Origin: Tritrichomonas musculus
Lineage: Eukaryota; Parabasalia; Tritrichomonadida; Tritrichomonadidae
DNA: 64,000 nt
Assembly (NCBI GenBank): GCA_039105265.1
Contig: JAPFFF010000008.1
Span: 5,146,001-5,210,000 of the forward strand
Reading direction: 5' to 3'
The notes under the pieces are model-generated. The model saw only the letters and a program-made list of their open reading frames with translations. It was not told where the DNA came from and did not search any database. Position numbers and translations under genes: made by a program. This document shows positions 1 through 8,339 of the stretch, one piece after another; the first letter of the stretch is position 1, and every line of letters starts with the position of its first letter.

Positions 1-912
1 GGAAATCATCCTCCTTCTAGTGGGGTAATTAATGGATATCAAATAGATGGTGAGTTAGAAAAACCGACCAACTGCTCATTTATTTATCTTGGATCAAGTC
101 AACAAAATAACCAAAAAAAAGTTATCAAATTTGTCAAATTAATTAAAAAAAAAATCGATAGAATCAAAAATGAAATCGAAACAATGAGTATTGCAAACCA
201 TCCAAATATTTTGAGAATGGATGAATGCTTTCGCTTAGGACCATTTGCTTGCATCATTACACCATATGCTCCATATAAAAGCCTCTTTCATTTGGTAGTG
301 ACTCAATATCCTTCTGGAATTCCAGAAAATATAGCAGTTATTATCTTTCGTCAGATGCTTCAAGCTGTACACTATTTGCATGGAGTTAATATATGGCATA
401 GAGATATAAAACCTGACAACTTTTTAGTTTTTGACTCGCATCCTGAACATCCGAGCATTGTTTTAGCCGACTTTGGTTTTGCCAAAAAGTTCCAGGAAGG
501 TGAATTAGGAAATGATTTCTTTGGAACACCAGAATATACAGCACCCGAAATTTTTAGTGGAACAAAATATGAAAAAAGTGTTGATATTTATTCACTTGGA
601 GTTACACTCTTTGTACTTCTTACAGCTAGATATCCTGTACCTTCATTCAAAACTGCAAGAGATGAATGCAAAAGACGTATCAGAAAAGGTCTTTTGAATT
701 ATCAATTGTTAGTTGACATGGAAATATCACCTGATGCTGTTGATCTTATTCGTCAAATGTGCAGGCTTGATCCAACATTACGAATTACAGCAGAAGATGC
801 TCTTAATCATCCTTGGATTGTATCGTCACAAAAAGAAAATGCAATGGAAGGAGACATTTCGAATGCTCTCTGGGAAGGAGAAAATTACCAATTTGAACCC
901 CCTGGTGTTTAA
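1..912 (+). CDS. Protein kinase catalytic domain, 5' end cut by window
   Basis: The reading frame is open from base 1, so the gene begins outside the window; 303 residues are visible and the first in-window ATG (184) lies too far into the domain to be the start. The order of motifs is that of a Ser/Thr kinase: a VIKFVK stretch supplying the ATP-binding lysine, a helix-C glutamate before MSIANHPNIL, the catalytic loop HRDIKPDNFL, the Mg-binding DFGFAKKF, the activation-segment end GTPEYTAPE and the late DPTLRITAEDALNHPW block. Catalytic Lys, Asp and DFG are all present, so it should be active. The closing HPW motif and the general spacing suggest a CAMK/AMPK-like group. The glycine-rich loop is not obvious in the visible upstream part (LGSSQQN may be a degenerate version). 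Only about 20 residues follow the domain, so any regulatory region would be N-terminal. Substrate unknown. Confidence 0.9.
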   Translation, partial: GNHPPSSGVINGYQIDGELEKPTNCSFIYLGSSQQNNQKKVIKFVKLIKKKIDRIKNEIETMSIANHPNILRMDECFRLGPFACIITPYAPYKSLFHLVVTQYPSGIPENIAVIIFRQMLQAVHYLHGVNIWHRDIKPDNFLVFDSHPEHPSIVLADFGFAKKFQEGELGNDFFGTPEYTAPEIFSGTKYEKSVDIYSLGVTLFVLLTARYPVPSFKTARDECKRRIRKGLLNYQLLVDMEISPDAVDLIRQMCRLDPTLRITAEDALNHPWIVSSQKENAMEGDISNALWEGENYQFEPPGV

Positions 913-1166
913 GAATCCGAAAATTATTATTCGTTTATTAGATATCTTAGTTGTAGTTTATATATTAAAATATTCTTTGAAATAAAATATAATTTGCTTT
1001 AAATTAGACTATTTTCAGTGAGCAAAATAATAATAATAAGAAAACATTTTAATAATTATTTGAATAACTTATCTATCCATAAAAAATATCATAAATATTT
1101 AATAATGATAATAATAAGCATTTATGAATGCATTGATCATCTTCCTTTTCTATTTGTAATATTATA

Positions 1167-2288
1167 TTAGGGTTCAAGATATTTGTTTATAAACTGTTCG
1201 ATCTCAATTGTATCTGAACTACCAATTTTCAAAACTTCACCATTTAATGTGAATCTGAACGAAAGTTGTGAGTTTGCTTCCCAAAGTTCGGCACCCAAGT
1301 GAGATGCATATGGGGGTACTGCCTCTTTATTAACGATACCAAGACCAACAAGAAAGCCAGAAATTGATACATCGTGACCACTGAACAATGTGAATTTTAC
1401 GTCTGTCTCTTTATTAAGAAACTTTTTGAGATGACTGTTGAAGAGTTGGAAAATTGGTCCATATGCATCTCTTCCAACAAAATCAATGAAACCTGTGGAG
1501 TAATAAGCTAAATTTGATGCCAAAAGACGATACAATTCACCATAGCATGGCGAATTTCTGTTCGTAATCTTTTGGTATCTTTTATTGTCCTCTTCAATGA
1601 TTTTTGGAAGCTGGTATCCATTGAATTTCAAACAATATGGGAAGTCGCCAGCTAATAATTGAGTAAATTCATTATTTGGAAACATGTCTTTAATCTCTTG
1701 GGGAATCAAAGAGACTCTTCTTCTAAATTCTTCTGTTTGCTGGAATATTTTGGATTTTTTAATATAATATTCATTTAATTCTGGGTGAGGACAAAGAATT
1801 TCATCACCAAACTTGCCTGTTTGGATAAATAATTTTTCGTTACTGCTTTTTGGATTATACATACCTTGTAAAAAAGAAGAAGCAGATTCAACACAGCGAG
1901 GCGATACTGAAGATCTAATGAATATTTTCGAAAGATCATATTGATCTTCATGCGGAAGAAGATTATTTTGAACAACTAGATAATTATAATATAATTTTCC
2001 TAGGCTTTCTTGCTGCTGAATTCCTATATCAAGTAATCTTCCACTTTTTGCGTTTTTGGAAAAATCAACTTCAACACCATTAACAATAGGGATCCTCCTG
2101 TTAATAGATTTATTTTTATATGATTCTCCATATTTCCATTTGACTTGATCAAGGGGATAATTTGACCAAGGATAGATTGGTGCTCTAGCTCCATGACGTG
2201 TAAATAAAAAATATGAAACAAGCTTCGCATTGCGAAGAGGCGGAGGAACAGAAAGTGGAGCAACAAGATTTGTTACCCATCCCTTCAT
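1167..2288 (-). CDS. Histidine acid phosphatase family protein (373 aa)
   Basis: This is a branch-2 histidine phosphatase. The signature RHGARAP lies at residues 31-37, with His32 the expected phospho-acceptor, and the downstream proton-donor motif HD lies at residues 305-306 in FSGHDVSIS. Family members remove phosphate from monoesters (acid phosphatase, phytase or inositol-polyphosphate phosphatase activity); the substrate cannot be read here. Length is normal for the family. There is no convincing N-terminal signal peptide before the catalytic motif (MKGWVTNLVAP...), unlike many secreted relatives, which suggests a cytosolic enzyme or a lost leader. The ATG start is supported by an Inr-like TCATT 10 nt upstream. 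It is convergent with the kinase gene on its left. Confidence 0.88.
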   Translation of the reverse strand: MKGWVTNLVAPLSVPPPLRNAKLVSYFLFTRHGARAPIYPWSNYPLDQVKWKYGESYKNKSINRRIPIVNGVEVDFSKNAKSGRLLDIGIQQQESLGKLYYNYLVVQNNLLPHEDQYDLSKIFIRSSVSPRCVESASSFLQGMYNPKSSNEKLFIQTGKFGDEILCPHPELNEYYIKKSKIFQQTEEFRRRVSLIPQEIKDMFPNNEFTQLLAGDFPYCLKFNGYQLPKIIEEDNKRYQKITNRNSPCYGELYRLLASNLAYYSTGFIDFVGRDAYGPIFQLFNSHLKKFLNKETDVKFTLFSGHDVSISGFLVGLGIVNKEAVPPYASHLGAELWEANSQLSFRFTLNGEVLKIGSSDTIEIEQFINKYLEP

Positions 2289-2295
2289 TCAGAAT

Positions 2296-2300
2296 AATGA
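2296..2300 (-). promoter_or_regulatory. Inr-like TCATT upstream of histidine phosphatase
   Basis: On the minus strand TCATT matches the trichomonad initiator consensus TCA(+1)YW. The implied +1 A gives a 10-nt 5' UTR, in the usual range for trichomonads. No TATA-like element is needed in this lineage. Confidence 0.5.
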
Positions 2301-2468
2301 AAAAGTTTCAAATTCTTAACTAATTCAAAAAATATATTCAAATATTGAATTATAATTGAGTAATTATTCAAAAAATAATTAAGAAATTATGACTTGAATC
2401 AAGCCACTTGATTTTAATTATTTAAAATGGTTTATTACTTTATGACAGCAAGTTTAATGCACACAATC

Positions 2469-2496
2469 AAAAAAAAAAAAAAAAAAAAAAAAAAAA
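2469..2496. repeat. Poly-A run (28 nt)
   Basis: An uninterrupted homopolymer between the phosphatase start and the 3' end of the Hel2-like gene. Similar runs occur at 8004-8033, 8245-8263 and about 50428-50454. They are ordinary in this AT-rich genome. Length may be unreliable in assemblies. Confidence 0.9.
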
Positions 2497-2573
2497 TGAA
2501 ATATGATTATAAAGCAAATAATATTTTAATAAACAATAAAAAATAAATATATTTCTTATATGAAATATAATAC

Positions 2574-3911
2574 TTAAAACGATGTAATGATAATTTTCTT
2601 TTGCTTTTTCTTCCCACCTGGTGGTTGAGCTGGAGGAGGTCTATTATTATTGTTATCATCATCATCATTTCCTCTTTTTGATTTCTTTGACTGCACTTTT
2701 TCATTTTTACCTTTTTTTTCTTCATCGCTATCATCATTACTGCTGCAAGTTTTATGCTGTGTTTCTGTTTTTTGTTGATTTTCAGAGTCGATAGTTGGAT
2801 AATTTTGCGACATATGAGGCATTGAATATGAATTAGGAACTCTACAAGGTCGAATTCCTTGACGAGCTTTTACAACTGATGCACGAATACGAGGATTGCC
2901 AATTGCAGCAACAACATCACAAAAAAGCCCATCTGTAGATTCACCACATATTTTGTTCAATTCTTTAAGAAATTTATGAACTGAAACTTTTTGATTTTGT
3001 AAATTTTGAATTAGTGTAAAAACAGATTGAGAATCAGTTTCATTTTGAAGAGTAGATTTTAATACTTGCCCAAGTTTCTTCTTTGCCTGATTTATTCGTT
3101 TTCTATGCTCATTTCGAAAATCTGGTTCTTTTTGTTGAGCTTCTTCTTTGAAATCAAGCGTTAAAGGTATCTTGGCTCCATGAACATTTATTTGGTGCAT
3201 TTGCAATTCAAATTCGGTAGCAAAGGCAATAAAACCTTGTTCAACACACAAAGGATCCTCGCAAGCATAATGCTGACTATGTAAATGAACTTGAAGTAAC
3301 TCGAGATTTTCAAACCATAAAATTTTGCCTTGTTCAGCACAAATTTCGCACCTAAAATGATTTTCACGCATATGCTCATTTAGTTGAGATTGATCAAAAG
3401 CAGTAAATGGACAAACAGGACACTTTGGATGCTGCTTTAAATGTTTTTTAATTTCGTTTTGAGCGAATACAGGCGTTTGAGATGGAAGAAAACGTTTTGC
3501 ATTATAACATATTTTGCATGTTGTCATTTTATGTGATTTCAGGTGTTGCGTTAGGACTTTAAAATTTTTCAATGTTTCTCCACACTTAGGACATTTAAAT
3601 TTTTGGTATGACTTAAGTTCTTCAATAACTGCTGGATCTTTGAAATAAAAATGAAAGTTTGTATCATGCTTATAACCTTTAAAAAGTTCTAAACCATATG
3701 TAGAATTGGCAGATGAATCTGTGATGATAGGATCATCATTAATTTCCCTTTGACAAAATGGGCATATTCGTTTTCCATAACATAAATTGTATGTAACAAA
3801 ACAACGGAGGCAAGCTGGCGAATGACCGCATGGCAAAAGAACTCTTCTCGTTAATGGTTCAAGACATATTAAACAATCTTCTATTACATCATCTGCTGAG
3901 TCATCCGACAT
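2574..3911 (-). CDS. HEL2: ZNF598/Hel2-type RING and C2H2 zinc-finger E3 ubiquitin ligase
   Basis: ZNF598 (Hel2 in yeast) ubiquitinates small-subunit ribosomal proteins on collided ribosomes and starts ribosome-associated quality control. The architecture here is the same. An N-terminal RING (residues about 13-57; CLICLEPL, then CGHSPACLRC, then CPFC) is followed by a chain of C2H2-like fingers: FKCPKCGETL, TTCKICYNAKRF, HPKCPVCPF, HFRCEICAEQG and ACEDPLCVEQGFIAF ending in HQINVHG. The order, including the segment PVFAQNEIKKHLKQHP between fingers, is characteristic of the family. The C-terminus is low complexity with a poly-Asn/Pro stretch and a basic KKKQKK tail, again as in relatives. At 445 aa it is shorter than animal ZNF598, mostly in the disordered tail. 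ATG at 3911 is the only in-frame Met before the RING; upstream in-frame codons lack ATG. Confidence 0.88.
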   Translation of the reverse strand: MSDDSADDVIEDCLICLEPLTRRVLLPCGHSPACLRCFVTYNLCYGKRICPFCQREINDDPIITDSSANSTYGLELFKGYKHDTNFHFYFKDPAVIEELKSYQKFKCPKCGETLKNFKVLTQHLKSHKMTTCKICYNAKRFLPSQTPVFAQNEIKKHLKQHPKCPVCPFTAFDQSQLNEHMRENHFRCEICAEQGKILWFENLELLQVHLHSQHYACEDPLCVEQGFIAFATEFELQMHQINVHGAKIPLTLDFKEEAQQKEPDFRNEHRKRINQAKKKLGQVLKSTLQNETDSQSVFTLIQNLQNQKVSVHKFLKELNKICGESTDGLFCDVVAAIGNPRIRASVVKARQGIRPCRVPNSYSMPHMSQNYPTIDSENQQKTETQHKTCSSNDDSDEEKKGKNEKVQSKKSKRGNDDDDNNNNRPPPAQPPGGKKKQKKIIITSF

Positions 3912-3916
3912 AATGA
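3912..3916 (-). promoter_or_regulatory. Inr-like TCATT upstream of the Hel2-like gene
   Basis: TCATT abuts the start codon on the minus strand, giving an implied 5' UTR of only 3 nt. That is short even for trichomonads, so another start site further upstream is possible. Confidence 0.35.
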
Positions 3917-4169
3917 AACAATGGTTAGCAAAATTTTGATTTAACAAAAAATCATCAACATATATTCAATTATTTGAACTTTTTCTTTAAAAAATTTTGA
4001 AAAAGGATTAACAAATTCTAATCAAACTTGGATAAAATATATAGTAAAACTGCAAAATAATTTACAAATCAGTATAGTGTATTTAATTAAAGGCTAAAAA
4101 ACATTTTTATATGATAATACAGCTCAATTATATTTTATTTGCTTTTAAATTTAATTGAGATAATATAAA

Positions 4170-4242
4170 GCATCTGTAGCATAATGGATAATGCGCCTCC
4201 CTTCTAAGGAGGAGATTCCGGGTTCGAGTCCCTGCAGATGCG
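4170..4242 (+). tRNA. tRNA-Arg (anticodon UCU)
   Basis: The 73-nt cloverleaf is readable by eye. The acceptor stem GCATCTG pairs with CAGATGC; the D arm is GCAT/ATGC; the anticodon stem CCTCC/GGAGG encloses the loop CTTCTAA with anticodon TCT; and the T arm carries GGTTCGAGTCC, which also serves as the internal B box. The discriminator base is G. One C-T mismatch is seen in the T stem. There is no intron and no encoded CCA. It reads AGA, a favoured Arg codon in AT-rich genomes. Confidence 0.95.
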
Positions 4243-4246
4243 AATA

Positions 4247-4254
4247 TTTTTTTT
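4247..4254 (+). terminator. Pol III T-run terminator of tRNA-Arg
   Basis: Eight consecutive T residues begin 5 nt after the tRNA end, the usual RNA polymerase III stop signal. The rest of the gap to 4559 shows nothing I can name apart from a short inverted repeat (GCCAC-ATA-GTGGC) near 4327. Confidence 0.7.
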
Positions 4255-4559
4255 AATGATATCATTAATTCTCATATTTTTCTTTCAGGTAAACTATTAA
4301 CTACTACTATTTCACGAATAAGAAATGCCACATAGTGGCCCACATTTACTTTTTATTATTCAATTGATTATAAATATAATTTGTGATTATTTTGAAACTA
4401 AGATGTGAAGCAAATGTTCATTATTCATTGATCTTAATGCTTTCATATAGAGTAATAACTCTTACATAAAATATCGTCAGTAATTCATGCTTCTATTACA
4501 AAAACGTTATTTATTGAAATAAAAACCGTAAAATTTATGTTAAAATTGACCAATAACGA

Positions 4560-4564
4560 TCATT
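4560..4564 (+). promoter_or_regulatory. Inr-like TCATT upstream of the 644-aa protein
   Basis: TCATT with the predicted +1 A at 4562 gives a 22-nt 5' UTR to the ATG at 4584. Confidence 0.45.
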
Positions 4565-4583
4565 TTTATATCGCAAATTATTG

Positions 4584-6518
4584 ATGTCGCGTGAAGCGGC
4601 TGAAGCTTTTCAATGGTGGAATTCTCATGTCAATGAAAATTTGATAGTAACAAAATCGAATTCAAAATCCAATATTTCGCCCCCTGAATGCATTATGCCA
4701 CAAAAAGCATTAATTGCATGGTCTAACATCTGCCCATTTTTTCAATATTTAAACATAGATCAAACAGACATACAAAAATATTGGGAATCTATTCAGAAAA
4801 TTGTATCTCTTTTTTATCCAAACGAAAAAATTCCAAATCCAATCTCAAATTTCCCTGAATTCATTATTAAATTATATTTAATTCGAGATGTTTTATTTCC
4901 AAAAACAGTTCCCATGTGTTTAAAATTTATCAATGCAAACATGTCAGAAAATAAATTGCACGAAGAAAAAAAAATTAATAAACAAATTTCTAATACAGGT
5001 CATAATAAAGCTAATGGTAAAAACAAAAATAGGAATTCAAATCAAGCTCCCCCAAATCAAACAATTTCATTAATTGATTGTAATAATTGTTTTGGAAAAA
5101 ATCCGGCATCTTTTTGTATATATAACTTGCCCTTATATTTTCTCGACCCAGTTTTATATTTTCAGACTTTACTTACCTTACGATCTTCAAATCATTCATT
5201 CTGGCAATTCGCAATTAGCAACACAAAAGTGGTTGACGCTTTTTTTGAAATGCAGACCAATTTTATTTTACCACTTCCTGCCTTTTCAGCAAATGAGTTT
5301 TGGGAACATCGGCTTTACTTATCTGATATTCTTTTTCACCTAATTGAACATATTTTCATCGGCAATAATGCAACATCAATTTTAAAAAATCATCCTAAAG
5401 CATTCCAATTCACAATAAAATTTGTTGAATGCTGTATTAAGTTAGCAAAAAATGCTCCTTTTGGTATATCTATTGTTTTTTTTCGTTATATAATTAGAAT
5501 TTTAAAAATTGCACAAAATAAAATTCCTAATGACCAAATTAAAACTTTATCACTTCAATTTCTCCTCAATCTAGACAAGTCAAATTCGTCTTTAGTTCCT
5601 CTCGCAGTCAGTTTTTTACTAAAAATGAAACCTCTTGTAATTCCACATTCAAGAATCATCAGAATGATTTCAAAGAGAGGCATTAGGAATCTATCAGATA
5701 TTGAGATTATTCCATCTTTATGCGAAGGAAATAATATTTTACAAATTTTGACTCTTTTATGTCGTTCAGCAATTTCAAATAAACTTTGGCATAGAGCTTG
5801 CATGAGCGAAATTTTTGGAATTATTAACAGATTTTCTGAAAGAATTGACGTTAAAGATTGGTTTCAAATTTTTATCAGAAGAATATTTATTTTTATTTCA
5901 ATTGCTTCGAGCAAAATGCGATATAGAACCAGAACTCTTCTTCTTGTTGAATCTCTAGCATCAATGAGCATAACAAGAATTTCATGGCTCCAACAGGCAA
6001 TACTTATAGGTGCTGCTTCTATTTGGTCAACAAAAATCGTTCCACCATATTTTAAGAACTTTTTCCCATTATTATCTTCGCCTGACGATTTAACTATTCA
6101 TGAGCTTGAGTCTTTTGCCAACAGCGATATTATATTGAAGTCATTTCCTTTCGATGCTTATAAAGGAACGCTTATTTTACTTCCAATTATTGATATCCAC
6201 AAAAATCCAAAAACATCTTTAGCTCAAAGAACCACTAAAAGAACACTTAATAAAGCCAATTCAAATAACACAAGCTTTATTTATACAAAATACGGATGCC
6301 CCTCTGCTTCATCAGCATCAATACCTTTAGGATTAAATCATCATAAAACAAGCTCAAGAAGTGATAAATTTACTGGTAGAAGTGGAGCATCAAAAGCTAC
6401 TAAAAAAACTGGATCCCAAAAGAAAAGACCTGAGCCTTTAATTAAAAAACCAAGTGGAAATAAGCAATCAAGACCACTTGCATCAGCTCTGTGCGTTTCT
6501 CCATTACATAGGAGATAA
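4584..6518 (+). CDS. Unrecognised 644-aa helical protein with basic tail
   Basis: The first ATG is at 4584 (MSREAAEAFQWW); the frame is open 3 nt further but only with TTG. I do not recognise a family. Residues about 1-110 are helical, then comes a short Asn/Lys-rich linker (about 120-150), then about 370 residues of amphipathic helices with regular hydrophobic spacing, which suggests an alpha-solenoid such as ARM/HEAT. From about residue 545 the chain is disordered, rich in Ser, Lys and Arg (KATKKTGSQKKRP), and may bind nucleic acid or microtubules. No signal peptide, membrane segment or catalytic motif is visible. It may be parabasalid-specific. Confidence 0.75.
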   Translation: MSREAAEAFQWWNSHVNENLIVTKSNSKSNISPPECIMPQKALIAWSNICPFFQYLNIDQTDIQKYWESIQKIVSLFYPNEKIPNPISNFPEFIIKLYLIRDVLFPKTVPMCLKFINANMSENKLHEEKKINKQISNTGHNKANGKNKNRNSNQAPPNQTISLIDCNNCFGKNPASFCIYNLPLYFLDPVLYFQTLLTLRSSNHSFWQFAISNTKVVDAFFEMQTNFILPLPAFSANEFWEHRLYLSDILFHLIEHIFIGNNATSILKNHPKAFQFTIKFVECCIKLAKNAPFGISIVFFRYIIRILKIAQNKIPNDQIKTLSLQFLLNLDKSNSSLVPLAVSFLLKMKPLVIPHSRIIRMISKRGIRNLSDIEIIPSLCEGNNILQILTLLCRSAISNKLWHRACMSEIFGIINRFSERIDVKDWFQIFIRRIFIFISIASSKMRYRTRTLLLVESLASMSITRISWLQQAILIGAASIWSTKIVPPYFKNFFPLLSSPDDLTIHELESFANSDIILKSFPFDAYKGTLILLPIIDIHKNPKTSLAQRTTKRTLNKANSNNTSFIYTKYGCPSASSASIPLGLNHHKTSSRSDKFTGRSGASKATKKTGSQKKRPEPLIKKPSGNKQSRPLASALCVSPLHRR

Positions 6519-6721
6519 ATATTATTACTTTTTTATAGACTAATTATTAATGTAGACTTTATTAATCAAATTTTGAAACCAGATATTAGCATCAATGCCA
6601 TTTGATATCGACCTTTATTTCGTGTTCATTTGCACTTAATCATTTAACTTTGTGACAATTCTAATTTTGAAAAAAAATTGTTATTAATTCTATATGTAAA
6701 TATAATTTTTTCTTTTTTATT

Positions 6722-6726
6722 TCACA
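6722..6726 (+). promoter_or_regulatory. Inr-like TCACA upstream of the thioredoxin-fold gene
   Basis: TCACA fits TCAYW and puts +1 at 6724, 9 nt before the ATG. A second match, TCATA, overlaps the start codon itself and is less likely to be used. Confidence 0.45.
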
Positions 6727-6732
6727 TTTCAT

Positions 6733-7965
6733 ATGAATTTATTTTTAATTTTTTCTTTTTTTCATCTTATTTTATGTCAGGTTGTCCATCCAAATGATAT
6801 AACAATAGAAAATGTTCTTGAAATATCAAAGAAACGACCAACATTCATTTTTTTCAAACCAAGAAAGAGCAATAAAAATCAAAATGTAATGAAATTGTGG
6901 GAAAAATTATCAAGTAAATACATGACAGATAAAAAGGTTGTAATTGCTGATTTTCCATGTCTAAAATATCCTTGGGAATGCAGTTCAATGAATATTACTA
7001 GTTTACCTTCAATTTATGCTTTTTATGGTCCTGAATTTCATTCAAAGTATGTTGGAAAATATTCATTTCCAGTAGTTGATGAATGGATCAATAAAATGTC
7101 AGCTATTCCTGTGAAAAATGTTACTTCAATACTTGATGTTGTCACTGAAATCGAAGATTCAACATCCAATGAATCATCAGAACCAGTCAAATTTTTATTG
7201 ACCAACGAAAGAGATTACAAGGAATATTATGACATTGCTTATCGAAGGAATTCGTCTAATACTTATTTGTTTTTTAATCAAGAAGATAACAATGAAAGAA
7301 CAAATGATTTTAAATATTCCAGCAGAATAACAGCCTTTTTAAATTCTCATTTTTCTATTTCATCAGATGATACAGATATATCTTTATCAGAATTTATATG
7401 GAAAAATCAATTCCATGTTCCTTTTAAACTTACAGACCAGAACATAAAAGCAGCCAAAAATTCAAAAGAATATCTAGCAATTTACGTCACTAAACTTAAG
7501 AAAAATAACAAGAATTATTATGAAACAAAATTAAATGATTTCAATTCAATTTTATATAAACAATTGAATTTTTTGGGAGAAAAATTCTATAATAATTCAA
7601 ATTTCTGTTGGTCAGATATTCGCACTTTTCCCGTTTTCTTTAAAAGTTACGGAATTAAAAAAGCTCCATCATTACTTGTTCTTAGAGATGATTTGTTTTG
7701 GACAACCAAAAATGCTGATATTGATGAAATAACGTCTTTTATGCATCAAATTTTTAGCAGCCAAATAAAAGGTCAAAAATTATCAGATTTGAAAGTTATC
7801 AAGTATGATTTCTTGCGGATCTTGATGAAGTATCCTATGCTTATTTTCCTTCTATTGATGCTTATTATGTCTTTGTTCGTCGTTATATATTTCATCAGCG
7901 TCCATATGATGAGACTCAGAAGCTTTGACAGATTTGAGAAAGAACTGAAAAGACATCCATATTAA
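6733..7965 (+). CDS. Membrane-anchored thioredoxin-fold (PDI/TMX-like) protein without CXXC
   Basis: A signal peptide (MNLFLIFSFFHLILC, cleavage probably near residue 16) leads into a thioredoxin-like domain: the beta strand PTFIFFKP, then IADFPCLKYPWECSSMNITSLPSIYAF, which matches the PDI pattern of two spaced cysteines followed by the cis-Pro strand. At the place where PDI has WCGHC this protein reads FKPRKSNKN, so the redox CXXC is missing. A second, less clear thioredoxin-like half may follow. A single membrane helix (about residues 371-395, YPMLIFLLLMLIMSLFVVIY) is followed by a short basic tail RSFDRFEKELKRHPY. The topology is that of TMX-type ER proteins: lumenal domain and cytosolic tail. 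Likely a chaperone-like or scaffold role in the ER, not an oxidoreductase. Convergent with the next gene. Confidence 0.75.
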   Translation: MNLFLIFSFFHLILCQVVHPNDITIENVLEISKKRPTFIFFKPRKSNKNQNVMKLWEKLSSKYMTDKKVVIADFPCLKYPWECSSMNITSLPSIYAFYGPEFHSKYVGKYSFPVVDEWINKMSAIPVKNVTSILDVVTEIEDSTSNESSEPVKFLLTNERDYKEYYDIAYRRNSSNTYLFFNQEDNNERTNDFKYSSRITAFLNSHFSISSDDTDISLSEFIWKNQFHVPFKLTDQNIKAAKNSKEYLAIYVTKLKKNNKNYYETKLNDFNSILYKQLNFLGEKFYNNSNFCWSDIRTFPVFFKSYGIKKAPSLLVLRDDLFWTTKNADIDEITSFMHQIFSSQIKGQKLSDLKVIKYDFLRILMKYPMLIFLLLMLIMSLFVVIYFISVHMMRLRSFDRFEKELKRHPY

Positions 7966-8005
7966 CAGATCACACTGCTTTGTTTGTATTATTAATTCTT
8001 TTAAT

Positions 8006-8038
<33 letters not shown>

Positions 8039-8072
8039 ATCTTAAAAAAAATTTCATCAGTTTAAAAATTCA

Positions 8073-8088
8073 AAGTGAATGTTCACTT
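8073..8088. repeat. Palindrome copy 1 (AAGTGAA-TG-TTCACTT)
   Basis: A perfect 7-bp inverted repeat around a TG centre. The same core recurs 139 bp downstream. It could be a dimer-binding site or fold as a short hairpin in either 3' UTR. Confidence 0.8.
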
Positions 8089-8211
8089 ATAAATATTTCA
8101 ACATGATATTTTTCATTATGGTATTATTAAGTTAAAAACCATCAATAGTATTTTTTTAATTTATTTTTTGTGAGAATTAAATACTTTTCTCAATTTTTCT
8201 GATATTTATTT

Positions 8212-8235
8212 CCAAAAGTGAATGTTCACTTTTGG
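8212..8235. repeat. Palindrome copy 2, 11-bp arms
   Basis: CCAAAAGTGAA and TTCACTTTTGG form perfect 11-bp arms around TG. The core is identical to copy 1 over 16 bases, while the extra arm length is specific to this copy. Confidence 0.85.
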
Positions 8236-8339
8236 TGACTTGAGAAAAAAAAAAAAAAAAAAAGATAAAATAATTAAAACAAAGGATTATTTAAATAACA
8301 TTGAACAAAAAAACAAACAATTTAACATTTTCTTTAAAC

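Larger units (their letters stand above)
7966..8339. other. Convergent 3' gap with long A-runs
   Basis: This 374-bp gap separates the 3' ends of two convergent genes. It contains A-runs at 8004-8033 and 8245-8263 and two copies of a palindromic motif listed separately. No coding potential was seen. Confidence 0.8.

Noticed and set aside
4581-4583. Upstream TTG start for the 644-aa protein, and similar TTG or GTG extensions at 3947, 16624, 21576, 22606, 26182 and 32751
   Set aside because: Eukaryotic genes normally start at ATG, and the ATG positions agree with family N-termini and, in several cases, with an Inr-like motif just upstream.
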